The notes under the pieces were generated by a model. The model did no database searches, had not been told where the DNA came from, and saw only the letters and a list, made by a program, of their open reading frames with translations. This document shows, one piece after another, positions 1 to 6,013 of a stretch of DNA of 24,904 nt (position 1 is the first letter of the stretch; the number at the start of each line of letters is the position of its first letter). Location: NCBI GenBank assembly GCA_964387965.1, contig CAYLXO010000011.1, positions 1 to 24,904 on the forward strand, written 5' to 3'. The position numbers were made by a program, and so were the translations under genes. The stretch is from CAITQP01 sp964387965. GTDB lineage: Bacteria; Patescibacteriota; Minisyncoccia; Phycocordibacterales; UBA9973.

Positions 1-19
1 TTGTTGTTTGTTGTTAAGC

Positions 20-90
20 TGGGGTATCGTCTAATGGTAGGACAGAGGCCTTTGAAGCCTTTAATCGTGGTTCGAATCCATGTACCCCAG
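20..90 (+). tRNA. tRNA-Gln (anticodon TTG)
   Basis: A full cloverleaf can be drawn. The acceptor strand TGGGGTA (20-26) pairs with TACCCCA (83-89), with discriminator G at 90. The anticodon stem is GAGGC (45-49) with GCCTT (57-61), and the loop CTTTGAA places the anticodon TTG at 52-54. The T arm CGTGG/CCATG encloses TTCGAAT. The U1-A72 pair and G73 are classic tRNA-Gln identity features. CCA is not encoded, since GCTTA follows. No clear promoter is visible in the 19 upstream bases available. Confidence 0.96.
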
Positions 91-102
91 CTTAGCAACT
101 AA

Positions 103-163
103 CTAATGATAGGAGGCCTTTCTAGCCTTTAATCGTGGTTCGAATCCATGTACTCCAGCTTTA
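103..163 (+). pseudogene. Partial tRNA-Gln duplicate lacking its 5' acceptor strand
   Basis: This segment repeats positions 31-93 of the adjacent tRNA-Gln at a 72-nt offset: D-loop 3' part, anticodon arm, T arm and 3' acceptor strand. It differs by one G-to-A change, a 4-nt deletion before the anticodon stem, GA-to-CT in the anticodon loop (which would read TTC, a Glu-type anticodon) and C-to-T in the acceptor. No complementary 5' acceptor strand precedes it, so a normal tRNA cannot fold. It looks like a decayed tandem duplicate; an integration-site remnant is a less likely alternative. Confidence 0.8.
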
Positions 164-214
164 GTGTAAAACTGACAACAAGTGGTTTTTCCAGTTTTTA
201 ATTTTGATTCGCGG

Positions 215-220
215 TATACT
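215..220 (+). promoter_or_regulatory. -10 box of tspO, leaderless arrangement
   Basis: TATACT lies exactly 6 nt before the ATG at 227. Transcription would start at or next to the start codon, giving a leaderless mRNA. No convincing -35 element is seen 16-18 nt upstream. Confidence 0.65.
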
Positions 221-226
221 ATACAC

Positions 227-631
227 ATGCCAGAATCATATACATCGTATTCAAATTTTATAAAACCAACATGGGCTCCACCATCATGGCTCTTTGGTCC
301 CGTTTGGACTGTGCTCTATATTCTTATTGCAATTTCATTTGGAAAAGTTTTCTTGCTTGGCATAAAAAAAGAAATTAGTTTTTTTGTTGTATTACCGTTC
401 GTGCTTAATCTTATTTTTAATTTTGCATTTACACCACTACAGTTTGGGTTGAAAAATAATGTTCTAGCGATGATAGATATCTTCCTCGTGCTCGGTACGC
501 TTATATGGGCAATGATAGCAATCTATCCACACGTAAAATGGATTACGTATATGCAAATACCATATGTGTTATGGGTATCATTTGCTACTGTGCTACAAGT
601 TACAGTGACATATTTAAATCGTGGAATCTAG
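227..631 (+). CDS. tspO: TspO/MBR (translocator protein) family membrane protein
   Basis: The 134-residue product has the TspO/MBR signature near the N-terminus (KPTWAPPSWLFGPVWTVLYI) and the conserved C-terminal PYVLWVSFATVLQ segment, spread over five predicted membrane helices. Family members bind tetrapyrroles, cholesterol or related ligands and act in stress responses; bacterial TspO is usually 150-160 aa, so this one is slightly short. An in-frame GTG at 182 would add 15 residues, but those codons cover the TATACT -10 box, so the ATG at 227 is preferred. The next gene starts 2 nt after the stop and is probably cotranscribed. The ligand in this organism cannot be read from sequence. Confidence 0.9.
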   Translation: MPESYTSYSNFIKPTWAPPSWLFGPVWTVLYILIAISFGKVFLLGIKKEISFFVVLPFVLNLIFNFAFTPLQFGLKNNVLAMIDIFLVLGTLIWAMIAIYPHVKWITYMQIPYVLWVSFATVLQVTVTYLNRGI

Positions 632-633
632 TC

Positions 634-1158
634 ATGAAAATATATATCGTTCGACACGGAAAAACACAATACAATATTGAACGACGGACAACAGGGCACG
701 TTGATGTACCGCTTGTTGATGAAGGTATCAAGGAGGCGATTGCTGAAGCAAAAGAGGCACCAAAAGGTATTGTCAAAATATATTCGTCAGATTTATTACG
801 TTGTAAACAGACTGCAGAAATTTTCAGTGAGTATCTTAAGGTGCCTATTGTATATGACGCACGTTTACGAGAACGAAATTTTGGTACCCTCGACGGACAT
901 GAGATAGATGCATTGCCAGAAGGAATGTGGCAAAAAGACATCCAACAAGAATACGATTATCGTCAGTATGGTGGAGAATCGGTAGATGATGTGAAAAAAC
1001 GGTTTCTTTCTGTGCTTGAAGACATACGACATGCACATCCAGAAGGGAATATACTTATCGTTGCACATGGAGGAATAGTACGACTTATGCAAAAAATGTA
1101 TCTAAACGCTCCTGCAGATAAAGTGCATAATAGTCACATCTACGAATTTGATATTTAA
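634..1158 (+). CDS. Histidine phosphatase (phosphoglycerate-mutase-like) superfamily protein
   Basis: The 174-residue protein opens with the RHG motif (R7-H8-G9, H8 being the phospho-acceptor) and has YSSDLLRCKQTAEI (50-63), the acidic RERNFG segment (E80, general acid) and the second catalytic histidine in VAHGG (H145). This is the complete branch-1 histidine phosphatase active site. Substrates in the family range from phosphoglycerate to alpha-ribazole phosphate and sugar phosphates, and the sequence does not decide between them. A longer in-frame reading from 505 overlaps tspO and is rejected because the conserved fold begins at this ATG. It is probably translated from the tspO mRNA. Confidence 0.9.
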   Translation: MKIYIVRHGKTQYNIERRTTGHVDVPLVDEGIKEAIAEAKEAPKGIVKIYSSDLLRCKQTAEIFSEYLKVPIVYDARLRERNFGTLDGHEIDALPEGMWQKDIQQEYDYRQYGGESVDDVKKRFLSVLEDIRHAHPEGNILIVAHGGIVRLMQKMYLNAPADKVHNSHIYEFDI

Positions 1159-1182
1159 ACCTCATAGGAAAAAGAAATAGAA

Positions 1183-1210
1183 AAATGCTCCGCTATGACG
1201 CGGAGCATTT
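1183..1210. terminator. Bidirectional hairpin between convergent genes
   Basis: An 11-bp perfect stem, AAATGCTCCGC (1183-1193) with GCGGAGCATTT (1200-1210), has a 6-nt loop. It sits between the phosphatase gene (+) and the exported-protein gene (-). The U-tract is better on the minus strand. Confidence 0.8.
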
Positions 1211-1229
1211 AAAATGAATGTAGAGAATG

Positions 1230-1694
1230 TTACTCTACGACTTCGGTGAAAAGCCGAACATGCTTATCGATGGTTTTGACTGTACTTGTACCAGTGGCAG
1301 CAATTGTTTTCCAAATGCCATTAATGTAATACATTTGTATCTGGCCATCTCTGAACGGGATGATATTGAGCCCATCTTTTGTAAGCTTGTCACGTCCTGT
1401 GGTTGCAAGATCTTTTGCAATTTTTTGCGCGCGTACTTTCGGGCGCGGGTTGCTCGGGATCACAGCGTTTGGCAGAAAGTTTTGGAACACAATTGTGTTC
1501 TTGAGCTTTTTTGGGCTCGTTACTTTTTTGCCGGCCTCGAGAAACGAATCCTCGAGGTAGACACTGTCGTTCAGTCGGTGAGGGTCTTTTTTTGCTACCA
1601 CATTCGACTTTTTCTTGCTTACCTTTTTTGATTGCTGGCCGTATACTACAGCGCCAATCATTGCGAAAAGAATTACTAAAACGATCTGTTTCAT
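1230..1694 (-). CDS. Small exported protein of unknown function
   Basis: The 154-residue protein has a typical signal peptide (short basic start, hydrophobic VLVILFAMIGAVV core, likely cleavage after VYG before QQ). A lysine/serine-rich linker and a basic, mostly soluble domain ending GIWKTIAATGTSTVKTIDKH follow. I recognise no family. The G+C content of the coding region looks higher than in the flanking genes, and the signal-peptide end resembles those of Bacteroidota secreted proteins. Both are weak hints of transfer. The gene is a single transcription unit with a strong promoter, a long structured leader and no Shine-Dalgarno before the ATG. It ends in a bidirectional hairpin. Confidence 0.7.
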   Translation of the reverse strand: MKQIVLVILFAMIGAVVYGQQSKKVSKKKSNVVAKKDPHRLNDSVYLEDSFLEAGKKVTSPKKLKNTIVFQNFLPNAVIPSNPRPKVRAQKIAKDLATTGRDKLTKDGLNIIPFRDGQIQMYYINGIWKTIAATGTSTVKTIDKHVRLFTEVVE

Positions 1695-1723
1695 TTTGGG
1701 GATTTTTACGTTAATTAATGGTT

Positions 1724-1772
1724 ATTTGTCCACCTGAAACCTCTCTGGTGCAGAGGGTTAAGGAGGACAAAT
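1724..1772 (-). ncRNA. Long hairpin in the 5' leader (candidate cis-regulatory RNA)
   Basis: On the minus strand the leader can form ATTTGTCC/GGACAAAT (8 bp, perfect), CCT/AGG, AACC/GGTT and CTCTG/CAGAG stacked into one hairpin with small bulges and a 3-nt apex loop. The outer helix extends by GGT/ACC beyond a C-A mismatch. A G-rich stretch near the RNA 5' end (minus-strand GTGGGG, 1779-1784) could alternatively pair with CCCC (1698-1701), which lies 3 nt upstream of the ATG. I do not recognise it as a known riboswitch class. Confidence 0.5.
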
Positions 1773-1792
1773 GACCAGCCCCACTTAATTAG

Positions 1793-1820
1793 ATTATACC
1801 ATTTTATATAAAAAAGTCAA
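1793..1820 (-). promoter_or_regulatory. Strong sigma70-type promoter of the exported-protein gene
   Basis: On the minus strand TTGACT (1815-1820), a 16-nt spacer and TATAAT (1793-1798) form a near-consensus promoter. The predicted transcript starts near 1786, leaving a leader of about 90 nt. TAATTAA at the start region is mirrored by TTAATTA at 1711-1717. Confidence 0.75.
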
Positions 1821-1872
1821 TGTATGTAACTAGAGTTTTCTTGGACGCGTTGGATTTTGGGACATGCTGGAG

Positions 1873-1878
1873 TATAAT
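1873..1878 (+). promoter_or_regulatory. -10 box of the SIMPL-domain gene, leaderless arrangement
   Basis: TATAAT is placed 6 nt before the ATG at 1885, with no Shine-Dalgarno between them. The best -35 match, TTGGAT at 1850-1855, is poor. Confidence 0.65.
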
Positions 1879-1884
1879 CTGCGC

Positions 1885-2616
1885 ATGGATACATCAAAAA
1901 AGCCGTATGCACTCGGCGCAATTATATTAAGTGCAGGATTTATTTTGTCTACGCTCATTGGAGCATATACTTTTTTGAAAGTACGCTCTCTTGATGATGT
2001 TTTAACAGTGACTGGATCAGCACGAATGGAGGTAGTTGCTGATAAAGTGAAATGGGTTACTGTTATCAATCGTCCGACTACTCCTCGCACACTCAAAGCT
2101 GGATATGAACAGATGGCAAATGACTTGGCACTTGTAAAGAAGTTTTATACTGACAACGGTATTGATGAAAAAATGTTGAGTATCTCTCCAGTATTTATGG
2201 ATGAAGTATATTCAAACTACATGACTACTGGTGCTGACAAACAATACAATCTTCGCCAAACATTTATGATTGATTCTACGGATGTTGACGGTGTTACAAA
2301 GCTTACAAAAAATACGGGATCACTTATTGCAAGTGGAGTTGTCTTTTCAACACAGACACTTGAGTATTCATATTCAAAACTCGCTGATCTTCGCGTAAGC
2401 ATGTTGAAAGATGCTGTAACGGATGCAAAAGCTCGCGCAAATGAGCTTGTAAATGGCACAGGAAAGAGCGTTGGAAAACTTAAGTCAGCTTCAAGTGGTG
2501 TTGTGCAGGTACAAGCAAAAGGATCAAATGAGGTTTCTGATTATGGATCATACGATATGTCCACAATTGATAAGAGCATTATGGTTACCGTAAAAGTCAC
2601 TTTCGCACTTAATTAA
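1885..2616 (+). CDS. SIMPL (DUF541) domain protein, membrane anchored
   Basis: The 243-residue protein has one N-terminal transmembrane or signal-anchor helix (YALGAIILSAGFILSTLIGAY) followed by a SIMPL/DUF541 domain. The start VTGSARMEVVADKVKW, the LRQTFMIDSTDVDGVTKLT stretch, the DAVTDAKARANELV helix and the closing MVTVKVTFALN strand are typical. SIMPL proteins (kinase-interacting-protein-like, YggE/BP26 relatives) are periplasmic or outer-face proteins of poorly defined function. An in-frame ATG at 1864 would place the -10 box inside the coding region, so 1885 is chosen. It is monocistronic, followed by a terminator. Confidence 0.85.
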   Translation: MDTSKKPYALGAIILSAGFILSTLIGAYTFLKVRSLDDVLTVTGSARMEVVADKVKWVTVINRPTTPRTLKAGYEQMANDLALVKKFYTDNGIDEKMLSISPVFMDEVYSNYMTTGADKQYNLRQTFMIDSTDVDGVTKLTKNTGSLIASGVVFSTQTLEYSYSKLADLRVSMLKDAVTDAKARANELVNGTGKSVGKLKSASSGVVQVQAKGSNEVSDYGSYDMSTIDKSIMVTVKVTFALN

Positions 2617-2620
2617 TAAC

Positions 2621-2652
2621 AAAACCCGGAGTATGAAAATAATTCGGGTTTT
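2621..2652 (+). terminator. Terminator after the SIMPL-domain gene
   Basis: AAAACCCG (2621-2628) pairs with CGGGTTTT (2645-2652) across a 16-nt loop. The 3' arm shares a base with the -10 box of the next gene. Confidence 0.65.
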
Positions 2653-2657
2653 ATAAT
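2652..2657 (+). promoter_or_regulatory. -10 box of the NirK-like gene
   Basis: A perfect TATAAT lies 15 nt before the ATG at 2673, so any leader is under about 10 nt and there is no Shine-Dalgarno. It abuts the preceding terminator. Confidence 0.55.
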
Positions 2658-2672
2658 AAACAAGATACATAT

Positions 2673-3944
2673 ATGTTTACATATTTAATTTTTGAAATGA
2701 TTGCAGGAATTGTAGGTGTCATCGCAGTTATATTGATTATTGTACATATTGTAAAAAATAAAAATGTTAAAAATTTTATAAAACAAAAAATTATATACGT
2801 TCCAATTATTCTTTTTGTTGTTGCCTTTTTTTCAGGCCTCATAGCAAACAGAACATATCCACCAAATTTTGCGATGCCTGCTTTTATGCATTCGCATGCT
2901 CCAGGAGGTGTACCAGCATCTATACCGTTCAACAAGATTATTGATTTTTTAATACACAAAAACAAATTTGTAAACGTTAGTGATATATCGACTGATCCAA
3001 GTAGCGCTCCAAAAGTTGCTCAAAAAGCAGATGCAGATGGCGTTGTAAGAATATCGCTTGTGGCAAAAGAAGTCGTATCAGAAATAGCACCTGGAATTTA
3101 CTTTAATTATTGGACATACAACGGTCAGGTTCCTGGTCCGATGCTTCGAGTTACAGAAGGAGACACCATAGAGATATCTCTCACTAATGATAAGACGAGT
3201 TTACATCACCACAATATTGATTTGCACGCGGTGACTGGTCCTGGTGGCGGAGCATCACTTACGGATGTTAATCCGGGAGAAACAAAAACATTTAGATGGA
3301 AAGCACTTAATCCTGGACTCTATGTGTACCATTGCGCAATGCCAAATGTTTCTACACATAATTCACACGGGCAATACGGATTGATTATGGTTGACCCGAA
3401 GGATTCTCGTGTCGCACTTAAGCCTGTCGATAAAGAGTTTTATGTTATGCAAGGAGAGTTGTATACAACAGGACAGCTTGGGAAGCGTGGGCTTGTTCCT
3501 TTTGATTCGGAGGCATTGCTTGATGGAAATCCAAACTACGTTGTATTTAATGGAAAAATTGAAAGTGTGCCAAGAATGCGCGCGAATGTCGGGGATACAA
3601 TACGAATGTATGTTGGAAATGGTGGCGTAAATCTCATTTCCTCATTCCATGTAATAGGTGAGATATTTGATACTGTATATCCTGAAGCAGGAATAGGGGT
3701 AGGATCTTCAGTGTTAAAAAATGTACAAACTACCGCAGTATTACCGGGCGGTGCTTCGATTGTTGAATTTACAGTTGACGTGCCAGGAAAATTTTTACTC
3801 GTTGATCATGCACTTGCACGTATGAACAAGGGTGCATGGGCTGTACTAGAAGTTGCTGGAGAAAAAAATCCTAAAATCTTTGGGCCGGTTAGTTCGAGTT
3901 CTTCCAGCGATCAAGAAGTATCGCACCAGCAACCCCTGCATTAA
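2673..3944 (+). CDS. nirK: Membrane-anchored copper nitrite reductase-like (NirK/AniA family) protein
   Basis: The 423-residue protein has two N-terminal membrane helices (about 4-26 and 40-58) and then two cupredoxin domains resembling AniA-type NirK. Type 2 copper ligands H185 (HNIDLH), H220 (YHC) and H379 (LVDH) are present, as are the catalytic Asp and His (D183, and H326 in SSFHVIGE). Type 1 copper ligands H180, C221 and H229 are present, but the axial Met expected five residues after the His (HxxxGMYG in relatives) is Gln, Q234 (HNSHGQYG). NirK reduces nitrite to NO with an external electron donor; NirK-type genes are known in some Parcubacteria. The homologous part ends near residue 404, and the Ser-rich tail is encoded antisense to the neighbouring methyltransferase. 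Actual nitrite reduction is an inference. Confidence 0.85.
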   Translation: MFTYLIFEMIAGIVGVIAVILIIVHIVKNKNVKNFIKQKIIYVPIILFVVAFFSGLIANRTYPPNFAMPAFMHSHAPGGVPASIPFNKIIDFLIHKNKFVNVSDISTDPSSAPKVAQKADADGVVRISLVAKEVVSEIAPGIYFNYWTYNGQVPGPMLRVTEGDTIEISLTNDKTSLHHHNIDLHAVTGPGGGASLTDVNPGETKTFRWKALNPGLYVYHCAMPNVSTHNSHGQYGLIMVDPKDSRVALKPVDKEFYVMQGELYTTGQLGKRGLVPFDSEALLDGNPNYVVFNGKIESVPRMRANVGDTIRMYVGNGGVNLISSFHVIGEIFDTVYPEAGIGVGSSVLKNVQTTAVLPGGASIVEFTVDVPGKFLLVDHALARMNKGAWAVLEVAGEKNPKIFGPVSSSSSSDQEVSHQQPLH

Positions 3945-4629
3945 GTGATTCGGCGCCACCATAGCGAGGAATAGTAACTTTGTGTGTCACGCATTTTGCA
4001 ACTTCACGACTTATACCATGCGATTCACTGCCAATCACAAGTAATCCAGATTTTGGAAATGAAAATGTATGTACATTTTCTCCATCAAGGAATCCTCCAA
4101 CAACTGGCACAGTATGTTTTTTGATGTAGCTTGGTAGGTCGGTATAGTAGCCATGCACTCGAGTAAATGACCCCATCGATGCGCTAATGACTTTTGGGTT
4201 GTACCAATCTACGCATGAAGGAGAACAGACAATGTTTTTTATGCCATACCAGTCTGCAATGCGAATGAGCGTTCCAAGATTTCCTGGGTCACGGATATCA
4301 TCAAGCACAAGTACGATTTCGTCGCTCGGATTTGGCTCTTTTGATTCTTTTTGCTGAGCAATCGCAAGCGCACCATCATTGTGTTCAAGGGTTCCGAATG
4401 ATTTAAGTTCACTTGAGTCTACAACTTGAACGCGTGCCTTTGTTTTTGACAGTATGTCTGGATACGCAAGCTTAAACTCTTTTGTTACGTACACATTTTC
4501 AACATGGTATGTACTGTGAAGGAGTTCAACTACGTTTTTTGTGCCTTCCACCAAGAACTTTTTTGTTTCTTGTCGGTATTTCTTTTGATGCAGACTTTTT
4601 ATTACTTTGGGGGTGTTTGGGTTTGTCAT
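3889..4629 (-). CDS. SpoU/TrmH-family RNA 2'-O-methyltransferase
   Basis: The 246-residue protein has an N-terminal substrate-binding domain (KKFLVEGTKNVVELL) and a C-terminal SPOUT knot with all three motifs: NLGTLIRIADWYGI (N117, R123), IGSESHGIS (199-207) and PRYGGAESLNAGVAGAILL (221-239). The family transfers methyl from AdoMet to a ribose 2'-OH in rRNA or tRNA; the target is unknown (RlmB/TsnR-like). An ATG at 4653 is in frame, but the -10 box TATACT lies between it and the ATG at 4629, so the latter is preferred. The last 56 nt overlap the convergent NirK-like gene, and motif 3 lies partly within that overlap. Confidence 0.88.
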   Translation of the reverse strand: MTNPNTPKVIKSLHQKKYRQETKKFLVEGTKNVVELLHSTYHVENVYVTKEFKLAYPDILSKTKARVQVVDSSELKSFGTLEHNDGALAIAQQKESKEPNPSDEIVLVLDDIRDPGNLGTLIRIADWYGIKNIVCSPSCVDWYNPKVISASMGSFTRVHGYYTDLPSYIKKHTVPVVGGFLDGENVHTFSFPKSGLLVIGSESHGISREVAKCVTHKVTIPRYGGAESLNAGVAGAILLDRWKNSN

Positions 4630-4641
4630 ATAGATTTTTTC

Positions 4642-4647
4642 AGTATA
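4642..4647 (-). promoter_or_regulatory. -10 box of the SpoU methyltransferase gene
   Basis: TATACT on the minus strand lies 12 nt before the ATG at 4629. It sits immediately downstream of the terminator of the preceding gene and supports the shorter start. Confidence 0.55.
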
Positions 4648-4660
4648 TGGCATAAAACAA

Positions 4661-4691
4661 AAAACGCCTAGGATAGGCCTAGGACGTTTTT
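4661..4691 (-). terminator. Terminator of the sigma-factor region
   Basis: AAAACG plus CCTAGG (4661-4672) pairs with CCTAGG plus ACGTTTT (4678-4690), with one bulged A and a 5-nt loop. On the minus strand a T-rich run follows. Confidence 0.75.
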
Positions 4692-4703
4692 GTGTGTAAT
4701 AAG

Positions 4704-5018
4704 TTATTTTGTTGCTGGACCTTGTGGAGCTTGGAGCCCTACATTTCCGCCTTCAGCACCTACTTGTGTATCACCCCAGTATTCACCGTACATCATTGGC
4801 ATAGCAAACCCGCCATGACGGTATCCACCAAACTGACTGCGAAGCATACCTTTCATCTCTCCGATCTGGTACCCAAATGAGAAGATAAGGACAGCAAGTA
4901 CAATTTTTACAAGCCACTTCATCATGTGCTTGTGGTGATAACCACAGCCACCACAACCTCCGCATCCACTTTTATTTTCTCCACAACCGTTTTTATTCTC
5001 GTTCATTTCCATATGCAT
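4704..5018 (-). CDS. Small Cys/His/Met-rich single-pass membrane protein
   Basis: The 104-residue protein has a short N-terminal region with four cysteines (C12, C19, C22, C25 in CxxCxxC spacing) and histidines H28, H29 and H31. One transmembrane helix follows (about 35-50), then a Gly/Met-rich tail containing RHGGFAMPMMYG. The Cys, His and Met clusters on both sides of the membrane suggest metal binding, which is inference. The membrane-exit motif IFSFGYQIGEMKG resembles IFHFGTELGYRRA of the next upstream gene. I recognise no named family. It has its own TATAAT and may also receive read-through from the sigma operon. Three closely spaced ATGs (5018, 5012, 5006) leave the exact start open. 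Confidence 0.7.
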   Translation of the reverse strand: MHMEMNENKNGCGENKSGCGGCGGCGYHHKHMMKWLVKIVLAVLIFSFGYQIGEMKGMLRSQFGGYRHGGFAMPMMYGEYWGDTQVGAEGGNVGLQAPQGPATK

Positions 5019-5053
5019 ATGTTTTTCTTTGATTAATTAATAAATCTCTACTA

Positions 5054-5059
5054 ATTATA
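5054..5059 (-). promoter_or_regulatory. -10 box of the Cys/His/Met-rich membrane protein gene
   Basis: A perfect TATAAT on the minus strand precedes a leader of about 30 nt. No good -35 is visible at the usual distance, which could fit an alternative sigma factor or an activator. Confidence 0.45.
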
Positions 5060-5087
5060 ACACGTTTGGACAATGCGTTTTGGTGCA

Positions 5088-5567
5088 CTATTGTATTGGG
5101 GGAGGTGGAAGAACACGAATCAGCTTTGCTTGTATTTCTGAGTTTTCATTCGGACTCCCAATCGTGATAATAAAATCGCCTTCTTCTAGATCGCTTATGT
5201 GTATCTCATCACGGAATTTTCGAACGATTGTGTCATCTGTTGTGAGGATTATCTTTTCAACGTTGCTATCATCTTCGACGGTAAACTTTGGAGGGTTGAT
5301 TGTGATAATTCTTCCACGCACGCCATGACTATTTGATGTGTCATCTTTTAATGCTCCCATCATTCCTCTGTGTTTAGGCGCTTTATCGAAAGGTAAGTAT
5401 CGCTCACCATTGCCCGAATAGAATTGAGCACGTCTATATCCTAGTTCTGTCCCAAAATGAAAGATAAGAATTGCACCTGCAATACTCGTGATTATAATAC
5501 CAATCTTTTTTGTGCCTGCTCCGCGTATATATTGCTTGATTGATTCAGTGTTCATATATTTATGCAT
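5088..5567 (-). CDS. Single-pass membrane protein with OB-like (DUF5666-like) extracytoplasmic domain
   Basis: The 159-residue protein has a cytoplasmic start, one transmembrane helix (about 22-38, IGIIITSIAGAILIFHFG) and a beta-rich domain (GVRGRIITINPPKFTVEDD...DLEEGDFIITIGSPNENSEIQAKLIRV). The strand pattern and the 'DL-x-GD-x-I-x-I-x-G' phrase resemble DUF5666/OB-fold proteins; this assignment is tentative. Its first ATG overlaps the stop of the putative anti-sigma gene by 8 nt; a second ATG at 5555 would leave a 4-nt gap. Either way it is tightly coupled to the sigma/anti-sigma pair and is a plausible sensor or effector of that pathway. Confidence 0.75.
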   Translation of the reverse strand: MHKYMNTESIKQYIRGAGTKKIGIIITSIAGAILIFHFGTELGYRRAQFYSGNGERYLPFDKAPKHRGMMGALKDDTSNSHGVRGRIITINPPKFTVEDDSNVEKIILTTDDTIVRKFRDEIHISDLEEGDFIITIGSPNENSEIQAKLIRVLPPPPIQ

Positions 5568-5973
5568 GTGCTATTCCAGTATATCGCACTGTTTTCGATT
5601 CTGACCATAGTTTACGGAAAGTAAATAATCCAAACGATAGTGTTGCAAGGAAGAGTGCAATTGAAAGTACGGGAATCGACTCAACAAGGAGAAGCCCAAA
5701 GTCTTTCCAGAGTGTCATAATTGTTTTTGCGTCAGAAAAAATAAGTGAGAAATAACTAGAAAATCCTGATGACCCAAACTGTCCGACAGTGTGAACTGTA
5801 GAGCTTACGAAGAGCACCACTGATACAAGAGAGGCAATACCCCAATAGATTTTTCGGTTTCGTTCAATTCTATGTGACTCACGAGCAATTTTTTCAAGCG
5901 TCGTAATGGTAAAACCCTCGGGTAATTCGGGGGCATTAGAGTTCTTGAACAGGTTGTGTAGATTGTGTTCCAT
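5560..5973 (-). CDS. Putative anti-sigma factor, two-TM membrane protein
   Basis: The 137-residue protein has a soluble N-terminal segment of about 40 residues and two transmembrane helices (about 43-63 and 95-118), with a roughly 30-residue loop between them and a short basic tail. No zinc-binding HxxxCxxC motif is present, so it is not a canonical ZAS anti-sigma. The role is inferred from position: it follows the ECF sigma gene by 40 nt on the same strand. The start at 5973 is chosen because the longer reading to 6063 runs into the sigma gene. A possible -10 (TATACA, 5981-5986) lies 7 nt before the ATG, so separate transcription is possible. Confidence 0.65.
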   Translation of the reverse strand: MEHNLHNLFKNSNAPELPEGFTITTLEKIARESHRIERNRKIYWGIASLVSVVLFVSSTVHTVGQFGSSGFSSYFSLIFSDAKTIMTLWKDFGLLLVESIPVLSIALFLATLSFGLFTFRKLWSESKTVRYTGIAHA

Positions 5974-6013
5974 CTGAGTATGTATACGTTTTATCTTTAT
6001 AATTTGGTGCGCT

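Noticed and set aside
103..163. A functional tRNA-Glu(TTC)
   Set aside because: No 5' acceptor strand and no complete D arm; only the 3' part of tRNA-Gln is repeated.
20..163. Attachment-site pair of an integrated element
   Set aside because: The two repeats are only 72 nt apart and no integrase or phage gene is in the window.
182..226. GTG-initiated longer version of the TspO protein
   Set aside because: The extra 15 codons contain the TATACT -10 box, and TspO homology starts after the ATG at 227.
505..633. Longer N-terminus for the histidine phosphatase
   Set aside because: It overlaps the conserved 3' part of tspO in another frame. The family begins at MKIYIVRHG.
1227..1631. 134-codon plus-strand ORF over the exported-protein gene
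   Set aside because: The minus-strand reading has a signal peptide, promoter and terminator; the plus reading has none.
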